64,000 bases of DNA from Pelagibacterium luteolum (GTDB lineage: Bacteria > Pseudomonadota > Alphaproteobacteria > Rhizobiales > Devosiaceae), in the NCBI RefSeq assembly GCF_900100665.1, contig NZ_FNCS01000006.1, forward strand, positions 1 to 64,000. Direction: 5' to 3'. Of the stretch, positions 36,563 through 45,561 are shown one piece after another. Below the pieces are notes generated by a model. The model made no database searches and was not told the DNA's origin. It saw only the letters and a program-made list of their open reading frames with translations. Each line of letters starts with the position of its first letter. Positions within the stretch are counted from its first letter, which is position 1. Position numbers and translations under genes: made by a program.

Positions 36563-37612
36563 ATGAACCGATATCCCGACGTCCCATCCGCCATCGGCAA
36601 CACACCCCTCATTCGCCTCAACGCCGTATCGGAGGCGACGGGGTGCGAAATCTGGGGCAAGGCGGAGTTCCTCAATCCGGGCCAGTCGGTAAAGGATCGA
36701 GCAGCGCTCTACATCATCCGCGACGCAATTGCGCGCGGTGCCATCGCACCCGGCGGTACGATCGTCGAAGGCACTGCTGGGAACACCGGGATTGGGCTGG
36801 CGCTGGTCGGCAACGCGCTTGGCTTCAAGACGGTCATCGTCATTCCCGAGACCCAGAGCGAAGAGAAGAAGGACGCCATTCGTCTTGCGGGCGCCGAACT
36901 CATCGAGGTTCCGGCCAAGCCTTACAAGAACCCCAACAACTACGTAAAAGTCTCCGGCCGCCTCGCCGAAAAGCTCGCAGCTGAATTGCCCAAGGGCGCC
37001 ATCTGGGCCAACCAGTTCGACAACGTCGCCAACCGACAGGCGCATGTGGAAACCACGGGCCCTGAAATCTTCGAGCAGACGGACGGCAAGGTGGATGGCT
37101 TCATCTGCGCCGTCGGCTCTGGCGGCACGCTGGGCGGCGTCGCTATGGCGCTAAGGGAGCGCAATAAGGATATCAAGATCGGCCTTGCGGACCCCGAAGG
37201 CGCCGCGCTCTATAATTATTACGCGCATGGCGAATTGAAATCATCCGGCGGCTCGATAACCGAGGGGATCGGCCAGGGCCGCATCACTGCAAATCTTGAG
37301 GGTCTGAGCGTCGATCACGCTTATCAAATCCCCGATGCAGAGGCCCTGCCCTACATCTTCGACCTCATCCGGCAGGAGGGATTGTGCCTGGGCGGATCCT
37401 CTGCGATCAATATCGCTGGCGCGGTGCGGTTGGCGAGGGAACTGGGGCCGGGCAAAACCATTGTCACGATATTGTGCGACTATGGTAATCGGTACCAGTC
37501 GAAACTCTTCAACCCGGCCTTCCTGCGTTCCAAGGATTTGCCGGTGCCAGACTGGTTGGAGGCCGAGCCTACGGTCGATATCGGAACGGTGCTGGAGGCC
37601 GAAACCCACTAA
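36563..37612 (+). CDS. cysK: Cysteine synthase A (O-acetylserine sulfhydrylase)
   Basis: A 349-residue PLP enzyme that makes cysteine from O-acetylserine and sulfide. The lysine that holds PLP is in NPGQSVKDRAALYII (about 35-49), and GTAGNTGIGLAL is the substrate loop. GSGGTLGGV binds the PLP phosphate. The protein ends in about 30 residues beyond the core, as in one alphaproteobacterial subgroup. The ATG at 36563 matches the family start. It complements the sulfate-activation genes nearby but is a separate unit. Confidence 0.94.
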   Translation: MNRYPDVPSAIGNTPLIRLNAVSEATGCEIWGKAEFLNPGQSVKDRAALYIIRDAIARGAIAPGGTIVEGTAGNTGIGLALVGNALGFKTVIVIPETQSEEKKDAIRLAGAELIEVPAKPYKNPNNYVKVSGRLAEKLAAELPKGAIWANQFDNVANRQAHVETTGPEIFEQTDGKVDGFICAVGSGGTLGGVAMALRERNKDIKIGLADPEGAALYNYYAHGELKSSGGSITEGIGQGRITANLEGLSVDHAYQIPDAEALPYIFDLIRQEGLCLGGSSAINIAGAVRLARELGPGKTIVTILCDYGNRYQSKLFNPAFLRSKDLPVPDWLEAEPTVDIGTVLEAETH

Positions 37613-37620
37613 GGGTATCC

Positions 37621-39060
37621 GTGGACCTTTTACGCGCCGTCATCGACAATTTCAGTTTTTTGGCCACGCTCTATGTGGCCAATTACATTCTGGCGTTCGT
37701 GTGCGTTGCGCGCGAAATCATGAACTCCAGGACCTCGCAAGGCACCATTGCCTGGCTCGTGTCCCTACTTGTCCTGCCCTTCCCGACCACGATCATCTAC
37801 CTGATTTTTGGCTGGAAATATTTCGACGACTATGCCGAGTCCCAGCTCCATTCAGGGCGAAGCTGGCGCCTGTCACGCTCGGAAGACATGCGCATCGTCG
37901 ACCGCGCGACCAGCGACGACTGGCCAGTTCTGCGTAAGGTTGCGGAGCTCCCGTTTCTTTATGGCAATGCCGCCAATCTGCTGGTTGATGGCGAGGAAAC
38001 CTTCGGCTCAATCTTTGACGGAGTCGCGCGTGCCAAAACCTATGTGCTGGTCCAATTCTATATCATCCGCGATGACGATCTCGGCCGGCGCTTCGCCGAC
38101 CTTCTGATCGCGCGCGCCAAAGATGGTGTGAAGGTGTTCGTTCTCTATGACGATGCCGGAAGCACGCGCCTGCCGCACAGTTACAAGGCGCGCCTACGCG
38201 CTGCGGGCGTCAAGATTTACGGCTTTAACCACCGGCACACCTTGCTCCGGGTCTATGGCATCACCCGCATCAACTACCGCAATCACCGCAAGAACGTCGT
38301 CGTCGACGGGCTGGAGGCCTGGGTTGGCGGGCACAATGTCGGTGACGAATATCTGGGCAAGGACAAAAAGCTCGGGCGCTGGCGCGATACCCATGTCCAT
38401 GTTTCCGGACCCGCGGCGCTCGCCTGCACGCTGATGTTCAGGGAGGACTGGCACTGGTCGACCGGCGAAGACCTGCCAATCAAATACCCATCGGAAATCC
38501 CCACCCCGGGCGACCAACCCATCCTCGTCATGCCGACAGGCCCTGCTGACAAGCTCGAGGACTGCGCTATCGCCTTCACCGAGGTGATTTCCCGCGCGCG
38601 CGAACGCCTGTGGATCGTCAGCCCCTATTTCGTGCCCGGCATCGAAATCCAGACGGCACTCTATGCCGCGTCCCTGCGCGGCGTCGATGTCCGCATCCTC
38701 CTGCCACGCAAGCCCGATCACATGATCGTCTGGCTGGCCAGCTATGCCCACGCCGATCAGATGGTAGCGCATGGCATCAAGATTCACCGCTATGAACAGG
38801 GCTTCCTGCACCAGAAGGTCATTTTGGTCGACGATCAGATCGCCGGCATCGGCACCGTCAATTTCGACTACCGTTCGTTCAACATCAATTTCGAAGCGAC
38901 CCTGTGGTTCACCCATAAGGACATGATCGAGAACGTCGAGAAAATGCTCGAAACCGATTTCGAGGCATCATATCTCACGACCGAGCGCAATCTGCAGCGC
39001 CGCAATTTCTTCTTCCGCCTCGCCTGCCAGGGCGCCCGTCTGTTCTCCCCCATCCTGTGA
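37621..39060 (+). CDS. cls: Cardiolipin synthase (phospholipase D superfamily)
   Basis: A 479-residue membrane-bound enzyme that condenses two phosphatidylglycerols (or PG and another donor) to cardiolipin. Two N-terminal helices (FSFLATLYVANYILAFVCVA and GTIAWLVSLLVLPFPTTIIYLIFGW) anchor it. Both catalytic HKD motifs are intact: HRKNVVVDGLEAWVGGHN (near 221) and HQKVILVDDQIAGIGTVNFDYRS (near 398). The start is GTG at 37621, eight bases after the cysK stop. Its stop overlaps the start of alaX. Confidence 0.94.
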   Translation: MDLLRAVIDNFSFLATLYVANYILAFVCVAREIMNSRTSQGTIAWLVSLLVLPFPTTIIYLIFGWKYFDDYAESQLHSGRSWRLSRSEDMRIVDRATSDDWPVLRKVAELPFLYGNAANLLVDGEETFGSIFDGVARAKTYVLVQFYIIRDDDLGRRFADLLIARAKDGVKVFVLYDDAGSTRLPHSYKARLRAAGVKIYGFNHRHTLLRVYGITRINYRNHRKNVVVDGLEAWVGGHNVGDEYLGKDKKLGRWRDTHVHVSGPAALACTLMFREDWHWSTGEDLPIKYPSEIPTPGDQPILVMPTGPADKLEDCAIAFTEVISRARERLWIVSPYFVPGIEIQTALYAASLRGVDVRILLPRKPDHMIVWLASYAHADQMVAHGIKIHRYEQGFLHQKVILVDDQIAGIGTVNFDYRSFNINFEATLWFTHKDMIENVEKMLETDFEASYLTTERNLQRRNFFFRLACQGARLFSPIL

Positions 39061-39773
39061 CGCCGATGACCGAATTCCTCTTCCGAAGCGATGCCTATCT
39101 CCAGACCGCAACCGCCAATGTCGTGGCGATCACGTCCGACGGCGGGATTATTCTCGATCGCACGATATTTTATGCCAGCTCGGGCGGCCAACCCGGCGAT
39201 ACCGGCACGATCAGTGTGCCTGACGGCAGTCAATTCAGGGTCACGGACACCATCCACCCCGATGGCGACAAGACAACGATCGTGCACAAGATCGGCGACC
39301 ATTCGCTCCAGCCTGGCGACAGTGTCGCCCTGTCGCTCGACTGGGAACGGCGGTACGCGCTGATGCGCACGCACAGCGCGCTTCACCTCCTGTCCGTCGT
39401 TTTTCCATTTGCCGTTACGGGCGGCTCGATCGGCGAGGACAAGGGGCGGCTCGATTTCGATATGCCCGAAGTGCCGGAGGATATCGCCGCCCTCGAAACC
39501 CGGCTGAACGACTGGGTCGCCGCCGACATGCCCATCACGACCGAGTGGATCACCGATGCCGAACTCGCGGCGGCTCCTGAGATGATCAAGACCATGAAGG
39601 TCAAACCGCCGATGGGCCAAGGTCGGGTGCGCCTGGTACGCATCGGTGACATCGACCTTCAGCCCTGCGGAGGCACGCATGTGTGCGCGACCGGCGAAAT
39701 CGGCCCGCTACGCATCGGCAAGATCGAAAAGAAGGGCAAGCAGAACAGACGGGTCGCCCTTCACTTCGCCTGA
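39057..39773 (+). CDS. alaX: Alanyl-tRNA editing protein (AlaX)
   Basis: A 238-residue trans-editing hydrolase that removes serine or glycine mischarged on tRNA-Ala, matching the free-standing editing domain of AlaRS. The zinc ligands are the two His of HSALH (about 106-110) and the Cys/His of QPCGGTHV (about 202-209). The N-terminal region FYASSGGQPGDTGTI is also characteristic. GTG at 39057 overlaps the cardiolipin synthase stop (GTGA); ATG at 39066 is an alternative start. Confidence 0.9.
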   Translation: MTPMTEFLFRSDAYLQTATANVVAITSDGGIILDRTIFYASSGGQPGDTGTISVPDGSQFRVTDTIHPDGDKTTIVHKIGDHSLQPGDSVALSLDWERRYALMRTHSALHLLSVVFPFAVTGGSIGEDKGRLDFDMPEVPEDIAALETRLNDWVAADMPITTEWITDAELAAAPEMIKTMKVKPPMGQGRVRLVRIGDIDLQPCGGTHVCATGEIGPLRIGKIEKKGKQNRRVALHFA

Positions 39774-39775
39774 AC

Positions 39776-40855
39776 TCAGGTGAAAGGCGGCGCGAACAAT
39801 AGCCCGCCGTTGATCCACAATGCGTTCTGGCCCCGCAGCAGCGCTGCATTCGAACCCGACCCAAAGTGGCGGGCATAGACCTCGCCATAGTTTCCGACCG
39901 CCGCGATCACGTCGCGCATCCAGGTGCGCCTTAAGCCCAGCGGCTCCCCGAGGTTGCCCTCAATACCGAGCAGACGCCGGATAGCCGGTGTCTGGGCCGC
40001 TAGCATCGATTCGATGTTCGAAGAGGTCACACCCAGCTCTTCGGCATTGACCAGAGCGAAAAGCGTCCAACGGACGATCGTCTCCCACTGCTTGTCATTG
40101 CTGCGGACGACGGGCCCAAAGGCCTCCTTGCTCAGACGCTCTGGCAGAATGTTGTGCGAGCCCGGTTCCGGCAGCGACCGACGCATGGCCTGCAGCCAGC
40201 TCGCAGACGCCGTTATCGCATCGCACCGCCCCGAGCGGTAGGCGATGGCAAGATCGTCGCGATCTTCATAAACGAGCGTATCGTAGGCGAGCTGGTTCTG
40301 AAAAAAGAACTCTTCCATGCGCATTTCCGCCTCGCTGCCCCCAGCGACGCAGACGGTTACATCCTCGAGTTCGAAGGCCGAGACAACGCCGAGGCTGCCC
40401 GGCACCATGAAACCCTGGCCGTCAAAAAAGGTGGTCGCCACATACGTCGCGCCATAGGACGTGTCGCGCGACATGGTCCATGGCGCATTGCGCGAGATCA
40501 GGTCGACCTCACCCATGGCGAGATGGGCGAAGCGCCCCTCCCCCGATAGCGGCCGGAATTCCACCTTCGATGGGTCCCCGAACACGGCAGCCGCCACGGC
40601 CCTGCACACATCAATGTCGAACCCTGACCAAAGCCCTTCCGGACTGATCTGAGCAAATCCCGGCAGCGGACTGGTCGCCGCGCAGGTGACATATCCGCGG
40701 GCTCGTACAGTTTCGAGGGTCGAGATGGTGAAGGGCGCAGCGGCTGGGGCGGCCTGATCCTGCGCATGGACAGTCCCGGAGGCGCCCAGTCCGAGCGTCA
40801 GCCAGAGGGCCGCGCTGGCCAGAATTCGCAAAGACCGAGATTTTGCCTGCAACAT
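39776..40855 (-). CDS. Orphan amino-acid ABC transporter substrate-binding protein (AapJ-like)
   Basis: A 359-residue periplasmic binding protein. The signal peptide runs to about GASGTVHA|QDQ. The fold opens TLETVRARGYVTCAATSPLPGFAQISPEGLWSGFDIDVCRAVAAAVFGD, the AapJ/BztA pattern, and contains SRDTSYGATYVATTFFDGQGFMV and a C-terminal GLLFAPPF. It is homologous to aapJ, found about 3.4 kb upstream in the same cluster, but clearly diverged. It has no permease or ATPase of its own here and may feed the adjacent AapQMP. The ATG at 40855 starts the signal peptide. Confidence 0.85.
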   Translation of the reverse strand: MLQAKSRSLRILASAALWLTLGLGASGTVHAQDQAAPAAAPFTISTLETVRARGYVTCAATSPLPGFAQISPEGLWSGFDIDVCRAVAAAVFGDPSKVEFRPLSGEGRFAHLAMGEVDLISRNAPWTMSRDTSYGATYVATTFFDGQGFMVPGSLGVVSAFELEDVTVCVAGGSEAEMRMEEFFFQNQLAYDTLVYEDRDDLAIAYRSGRCDAITASASWLQAMRRSLPEPGSHNILPERLSKEAFGPVVRSNDKQWETIVRWTLFALVNAEELGVTSSNIESMLAAQTPAIRRLLGIEGNLGEPLGLRRTWMRDVIAAVGNYGEVYARHFGSGSNAALLRGQNALWINGGLLFAPPFT

Positions 40856-40950
40856 CAACGCGGCGAGGGCCGCTCCTCCATATACAGTTCCATATTGGCA
40901 CGGCACGATCAGGGGTCAAGCCGAGGCGGGTATTGCTCCCATGGAAATGT

Positions 40951-40984
40951 CCTACGGCGGACGCAAGGTCGCGTCCGCCGTAGG
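40951..40984 (-). terminator. Strong hairpin after aapP
   Basis: A perfect 14-bp stem (CCTACGGCGGACGC at 40951-40964 with its inverse at 40971-40984, six-base loop) lies about 50 bases beyond aapP. The U-tract is poor, so it may act as a terminator or an mRNA 3' stabiliser. Confidence 0.65.
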
Positions 40985-41032
40985 TTGAAATTTCGAACCG
41001 CGCCTTTGGGCGATCCCAAGCAGTGTCTGCGT

Positions 41033-41824
41033 CTAGTGCAGGATCTGGCTGAGAAACAGCTTGGTGCGCTCGTGCTGCGGATTGGAGAAGAACGCTTCGG
41101 GCTCGTTCTGCTCGATGATCTGCCCCTGATCCATAAAGATCACGCGATTGGCCACCTGACGGGCAAAGCCCATTTCGTGGGTCACGCAGATCATGGTCAT
41201 GCCGTCCTGTGCCAGTTGCACCATCACGTCGAGCACTTCCTTGATCATTTCCGGATCGAGCGCCGATGTCGGCTCATCGAACAGCATGATCTTTGGGTTC
41301 ATGCACAGCGAACGGGCGATGGCCACGCGCTGCTGCTGACCGCCCGAAAGCTGACCAGGAAACTTGTTGGCCTGCTCGGGTATCTTCACGCGCTCGAGAT
41401 ATTTCATCGCTGACGCCTCGGCCTCGGCCTTTGGCGTGCCGCGCACCCAGATCGGCGCCAGCGTCAAATTCTGCAGCACGGTGAGGTGCGGGAACAGATT
41501 GAAGTGTTGGAACACCATCCCGACTTCGCGACGCACCTCATCGATGCGCTTGATGTCTGAGGTCAATTCGATCCCGTCGACAATGATGTCACCCTGCTGG
41601 TGCTCTTCGAGACGGTTGATGCAGCGGATGAGCGTCGATTTTCCCGAGCCCGAAGGTCCGGCGATGACGATACGCTCGCCCCGCATGACCTTGAGGTCGA
41701 TGTCCCGGAGAACGTGGAAGTCGCCGTACCACTTGTTCATGTCGCGGATTTCGATGGCTACGTCGGTGTCCGACACTGTCATCTTGTTGCGGTCGGCCGC
41801 AGGGGCCTCCATGGTCGTGGTCAT
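41033..41824 (-). CDS. aapP: General L-amino acid ABC transporter ATP-binding protein
   Basis: A 263-residue ABC ATPase. Walker A is GPSGSGKST (about 54-62), the signature is [15 protein letters not shown], and Walker B is [15 protein letters not shown], followed by the H-loop VTHEMGF. It energises AapQM for uptake of many L-amino acids in rhizobia. Three bases separate it from aapM. Confidence 0.95.
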   Translation of the reverse strand: MTTTMEAPAADRNKMTVSDTDVAIEIRDMNKWYGDFHVLRDIDLKVMRGERIVIAGPSGSGKSTLIRCINRLEEHQQGDIIVDGIELTSDIKRIDEVRREVGMVFQHFNLFPHLTVLQNLTLAPIWVRGTPKAEAEASAMKYLERVKIPEQANKFPGQLSGGQQQRVAIARSLCMNPKIMLFDEPTSALDPEMIKEVLDVMVQLAQDGMTMICVTHEMGFARQVANRVIFMDQGQIIEQNEPEAFFSNPQHERTKLFLSQILH

Positions 41825-41827
41825 GGT

Positions 41828-42967
41828 CTATCTCCTGTGACCGGTATGAAGCCGGTCTTCCATATAGATCGAGTAGCGGGACATGCCGAAGCAGAAGATC
41901 CAGAATACAAAGCCTGCAAAGACATAGCCGGTCACGGCATCGGTAGGGAATTGCCAAGCGATGTCGGACCCTGCGGCCCGCACGGCGTTGAGCAGTTCGA
42001 AAATCCCGATGATCGACACCAGCGTCGTATCCTTGAACAGCGCGATGAACGTATTCACGATGCCCGGAATAACGTGCTTGAGCGCCTGCGGCATCACGAT
42101 GAGCGCCGTGGTCTTGAGCTTGCTCAACCCAAGAGCTGACGCCGCTTCGCGCTGACCACTCGGGATCGCCTGCAGTCCACCACGCACCACTTCGGCCATA
42201 TAGGCCGATTCAAAGAGCACGATACCGATAATGGCCCGCAACAAGACGTCAGGATTGGTCCCCTGCGGCATGAACAGCGGAAACATTACCGACGCCATGA
42301 ACAGCACCGTGATCAACGGCACCGCGCGCCAGAGTTCGATGAAGGCAACGCAGAAGCCCTTGATGATCGGCAATTTCGATTGCCGCCCGAGGGCCAGCAG
42401 AATGCCGAGCGGTAGCGACGCAATGATGCCGATCAGCGAGATGATCAGCGTCAGCGTGAGCCCGCCCCAGTTCCGGGTGGGCACGACGTCGAGCCCGAAA
42501 ACCCCGCCATACATCAGGAAGTAAGCAACGAACGGATAGACGCCGAAGAACAGGATGGCAGCGACCCGAGTAAACGGAACTTTCGGTACCAGCAGCGGGA
42601 TCAGCAGGATGATCCCGATGATGAACATCAGATTGATGCGCCAGATCTCATCAGACGGATAAAAGCCGTAGATGAAGAAGTTGAACCGTGCCTGGATGAA
42701 AATCCAGCATGCGCCCACGCCTTCGAAACGACACGCTTCGCCGCGTAGTCCTTCGGGGTCGGTGAATACCGCATTGCCGATCAGGAAGCCGTAAGCCGGG
42801 ATAACCGTCCAGATGATCAGCGCAATCCCGAGAAACGTGAGGATCGTGTTGCCGATGCTCGAGAACAGATTGGCGCGCATCCACGCGACGACGCCCGTCG
42901 TGTTGCCCGGAGGCGGCAGCGGCTCGGCCATCTGCGTGCGGACATAGCTTGGTTGGGAATGGCTCAT
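41828..42967 (-). CDS. aapM: General L-amino acid ABC transporter permease
   Basis: A 379-residue His/Glu/Gln-type permease with about eight helices. The cytoplasmic coupling loop EVVRGGLQAIPSGQREAASALGLSKLKTTALIVMPQALKHVIPG contains the EAA motif that contacts AapP. A long N-terminal part with additional helices is typical of AapM. The ATG at 42967 lies five bases downstream of the aapQ stop. Confidence 0.95.
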   Translation of the reverse strand: MSHSQPSYVRTQMAEPLPPPGNTTGVVAWMRANLFSSIGNTILTFLGIALIIWTVIPAYGFLIGNAVFTDPEGLRGEACRFEGVGACWIFIQARFNFFIYGFYPSDEIWRINLMFIIGIILLIPLLVPKVPFTRVAAILFFGVYPFVAYFLMYGGVFGLDVVPTRNWGGLTLTLIISLIGIIASLPLGILLALGRQSKLPIIKGFCVAFIELWRAVPLITVLFMASVMFPLFMPQGTNPDVLLRAIIGIVLFESAYMAEVVRGGLQAIPSGQREAASALGLSKLKTTALIVMPQALKHVIPGIVNTFIALFKDTTLVSIIGIFELLNAVRAAGSDIAWQFPTDAVTGYVFAGFVFWIFCFGMSRYSIYMEDRLHTGHRR

Positions 42968-42971
42968 CGTC

Positions 42972-44177
42972 TCAACGCTCCACCAGCGCAACGCGCGAGT
43001 TATACCAGTTCATGAACAGCGAGGTGATGAGAGAGAATGTGAGATAGACCGCCATGGTCAGCCCCACGATCTCTACCGCACGCCCGCTCTGGTTGATGGC
43101 CGTGCCCATGAACACATTGACGAGTTCGGGAAAGGCGATGGCAGCACCCAGTGATGAGTTCTTGGTCAGGTTGAGATATTGGCTCGTCAGCGGCGGGATG
43201 ATGATCCGCAGCGCCTGGGGAATGACGACGAGCCGCAGCCGGTCGCTGTCTTTAAGCCCGAGCGCCGAGGCGGCCTCGACCTGCCCGTAATTGACGGCCT
43301 GGATACCGGCCCGGACGATCTCGGCGATAAACGCCGCCGTATAGACCACCAGACCCACGACGAGCGCGGTCAACTCGGGCGGGACGACAAAGCCGCCCGT
43401 GTAGTTGAAGCCCGTCAGCTCCGGAACGGAAAACGCCACCGGCACCTGCGCGATGAAATAGACGATGATGGTGGGGATGAGGATGATCCCGAGCATCGGC
43501 AACAGCACCGGCCGCCGTTCGCCCTTTTCCTCCATCTTGCGGATCTGCCGCCGACGCCAAAGGATCGCTCCGATCACAGCGACGACGAAGACGCCGAGCA
43601 GGATCAGAAAACGATCGTCGCTCTGGAGGAGCGGGAGATAGAGCCCGCGCTGGTTGAGAACGGCTCCAAGTGGCAACTCATAACTTTGCCGCACGCCCGG
43701 AAGCGCGTTCAACGCAAGGAAATACCAGAAGAAAAGCTGCAACAGCAAAGGCATGTTGCGCATGATCTCGACATACGCAGCGGCCAGCTTGCGGATCAAA
43801 AAGTTCGGCGACAGCCGTGCGATGCCGATGACGAAACCCAGCATCGTTGCCAGGATGATGCCGATTACGGCAACGAGCAACGTGTTGAGAATGCCTACCA
43901 GATAGACATCGAGATATGTCGATGTCCGATCGAACGGCAGCAGCGAGAAGCCGATATTGAAGCCGGCCGTCTGATTGAGGAAGTTGAACCCAGTGGAACG
44001 CCCCAGCGCCGCCAAATTGGTCGCGGCGTTCGATTGGAGCCACCAGATCAGCATCACCACGCCGATCAGGAGCGCGCCCTGATAGACGATGCCGCGTGCC
44101 GTTGGGTTGTAGAAAAGAGAAGCATCGATGCCGGACCGAGCAGGTTTGCCCGATCGCTTGTCCGTGACATCAGTCAT
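42972..44177 (-). CDS. aapQ: General L-amino acid ABC transporter permease
   Basis: A 401-residue permease, partner of AapM. The EAA loop is AEIVRAGIQAVNYGQVEAASALGLKDSDRLRLVVIPQALRIIIPP. The extended N-terminal region with extra segments (NQTAGFNIGFSLLPFDRTSTYL) is a hallmark of AapQ/BztB. The gene is separated from aapJ by 120 bases that hold a strong hairpin. Confidence 0.95.
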   Translation of the reverse strand: MTDVTDKRSGKPARSGIDASLFYNPTARGIVYQGALLIGVVMLIWWLQSNAATNLAALGRSTGFNFLNQTAGFNIGFSLLPFDRTSTYLDVYLVGILNTLLVAVIGIILATMLGFVIGIARLSPNFLIRKLAAAYVEIMRNMPLLLQLFFWYFLALNALPGVRQSYELPLGAVLNQRGLYLPLLQSDDRFLILLGVFVVAVIGAILWRRRQIRKMEEKGERRPVLLPMLGIILIPTIIVYFIAQVPVAFSVPELTGFNYTGGFVVPPELTALVVGLVVYTAAFIAEIVRAGIQAVNYGQVEAASALGLKDSDRLRLVVIPQALRIIIPPLTSQYLNLTKNSSLGAAIAFPELVNVFMGTAINQSGRAVEIVGLTMAVYLTFSLITSLFMNWYNSRVALVER

Positions 44178-44256
44178 GTTGGCCCCTTGACCCTGCCGGA
44201 AATCGTGGACGGCGCGCGGCTTATATCTGCCGCAGCTTCACGTCGGACCCGGGAGC

Positions 44257-44281
44257 GCCCGGGCGCAAAAGGCGCCCGGGC
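44257..44281 (-). terminator. Intercistronic hairpin between aapJ and aapQ
   Basis: A perfect 10-bp GC stem (GCCCGGGCGC at 44257-44266, GCGCCCGGGC at 44272-44281) lies 16 bases after the aapJ stop. Hairpins at this place usually stabilise or partly terminate the binding-protein message so that it exceeds permease expression. Confidence 0.8.
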
Positions 44282-44297
44282 TAATGATGATCAGCGG

Positions 44298-45317
44298 TTA
44301 GCGGATCGGCGGAGCGTACATGACGCCGCCTTCAGTCCACAGATTGTTCACACCGCGGGGGATGTCGATCGCTGTTTCGGGACCAACATGGGTCTCGTAC
44401 AGTTCGCCGTAGTTACCAACCTGGCTGATGATGCGGTAAGCCCAATCAGGCGAAAGGCCGATCGGTGTACCGAAATCACCTTCTACGCCGAGCAGGCGAC
44501 GGATTTCGGGGTTATCCGAACCGAGCATCTCATCGACGTTTTCCGAAGTCACGCCCAGCTCTTCAGCATTGAGCATTGCGAACAGGGTCCACTTTGCGAT
44601 GTTGAACCACTGAGTGTCACCCGAACGGACGGAGGGCCCGAGCGGTTCTTTGGAGATGATCTCGGGCAGGATGATGTGGGCGTCGGGATCAGGGAAACCC
44701 GAACGCTCTGCAGCGAGTGCCGAGGCGTCAGTGGTGTAGACGTCGCAACGACCATCGAGATAAGCCTGGACGACTTCGTCCTGGTTCACGAAAACGACGG
44801 CGTTGGAAAGATCCAGACCTTCGGTCGCAAAATAGTCGGCTGCGTTGAGCTCGGTGGTGGTGCCCGATTCGATACAAACCGCAGCGCCGGACAGTTCGGT
44901 TGCAGAGGTGATGCCCTCTTCTTCGCGAACCATGAAGCCCTGGCCGTCATAGAACATGGTGCCGGTGAACGTGATGCCGAGGTCGGTATCGCGGCTCATG
45001 GTCCATGTCGTGGTGCGCGACAGAACGTCGACGTTACCGTTGGCAAGGCTTTCGAAGCGGGTCTGCGAAGTCAGCGGCGTGTAACGGACTGCCTCGGAGT
45101 CATCGAAAATCGCTGCGGCCATGGCACGGCAGAAATCGACTTCAAGACCGGTCCAGTTGTTGTTGTCGTCTGGGAACGAGAAGCCGGGGACACCCTCAGT
45201 CACACCGCACTGCAGGTAGCCACGCTCGGTCACTTCGTCGAGCAGCTGCGCGAAAGCAGCAGTCGACGTGGTGGCAACGGCGGCGGCCACTGCGCATGTG
45301 ATCATTAGTTTTTTCAT
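44298..45317 (-). CDS. aapJ: General L-amino acid ABC transporter substrate-binding protein
   Basis: A 339-residue periplasmic protein. The signal peptide MKKLMITCAVAAAVATTSTAAFA is followed by LLDEVTERGYLQCGVTEGVPGFSFPDDNNNWTGLEVDFCRAMAAAIF, a clear AapJ opening. It binds a wide range of polar L-amino acids. It is the first gene of aapJQMP and is divergent from metC, the same neighbour seen in Rhizobium. The ATG at 45317 starts the signal peptide. Confidence 0.95.
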   Translation of the reverse strand: MKKLMITCAVAAAVATTSTAAFAQLLDEVTERGYLQCGVTEGVPGFSFPDDNNNWTGLEVDFCRAMAAAIFDDSEAVRYTPLTSQTRFESLANGNVDVLSRTTTWTMSRDTDLGITFTGTMFYDGQGFMVREEEGITSATELSGAAVCIESGTTTELNAADYFATEGLDLSNAVVFVNQDEVVQAYLDGRCDVYTTDASALAAERSGFPDPDAHIILPEIISKEPLGPSVRSGDTQWFNIAKWTLFAMLNAEELGVTSENVDEMLGSDNPEIRRLLGVEGDFGTPIGLSPDWAYRIISQVGNYGELYETHVGPETAIDIPRGVNNLWTEGGVMYAPPIR

Positions 45318-45561
45318 AGGTTTGCCTTTGTTTCCTAACCCTTTGATTACGGTGACGCATATTTTCGCGCCCCGCACTTGGCTCCATTGCGATGGAGCAG
45401 CAGCGCCCTATTGCCATCGGGCGCATTGCTGTGCAGCATCGAAGCCCATATTGGTTGGTTGCGTCAAGGCCAAAACAGATAAGAAAATAGCCAACCTGCC
45501 GTTCACGCCTATTTTAGCAGCAACAGCGCTGACCTATTGTGCTGCCAGACCCCGGAATACG
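45318..45561. promoter_or_regulatory. Divergent promoter region, aapJ / metC
   Basis: About 245 bases between divergent genes, with AT-richer stretches near 45470-45510. It should hold both promoters. In rhizobia aap is under nitrogen (Ntr) control, but I cannot point to a specific binding site here. Confidence 0.4.

Noticed and set aside
43179-45308. A 709-codon open frame on the plus strand opposite aapQ and aapJ
   Set aside because: It lies wholly antisense to two well-supported genes, is dominated by Arg/Asp/Gln/His from mirrored codons and has no ribosome-binding site or family motif.
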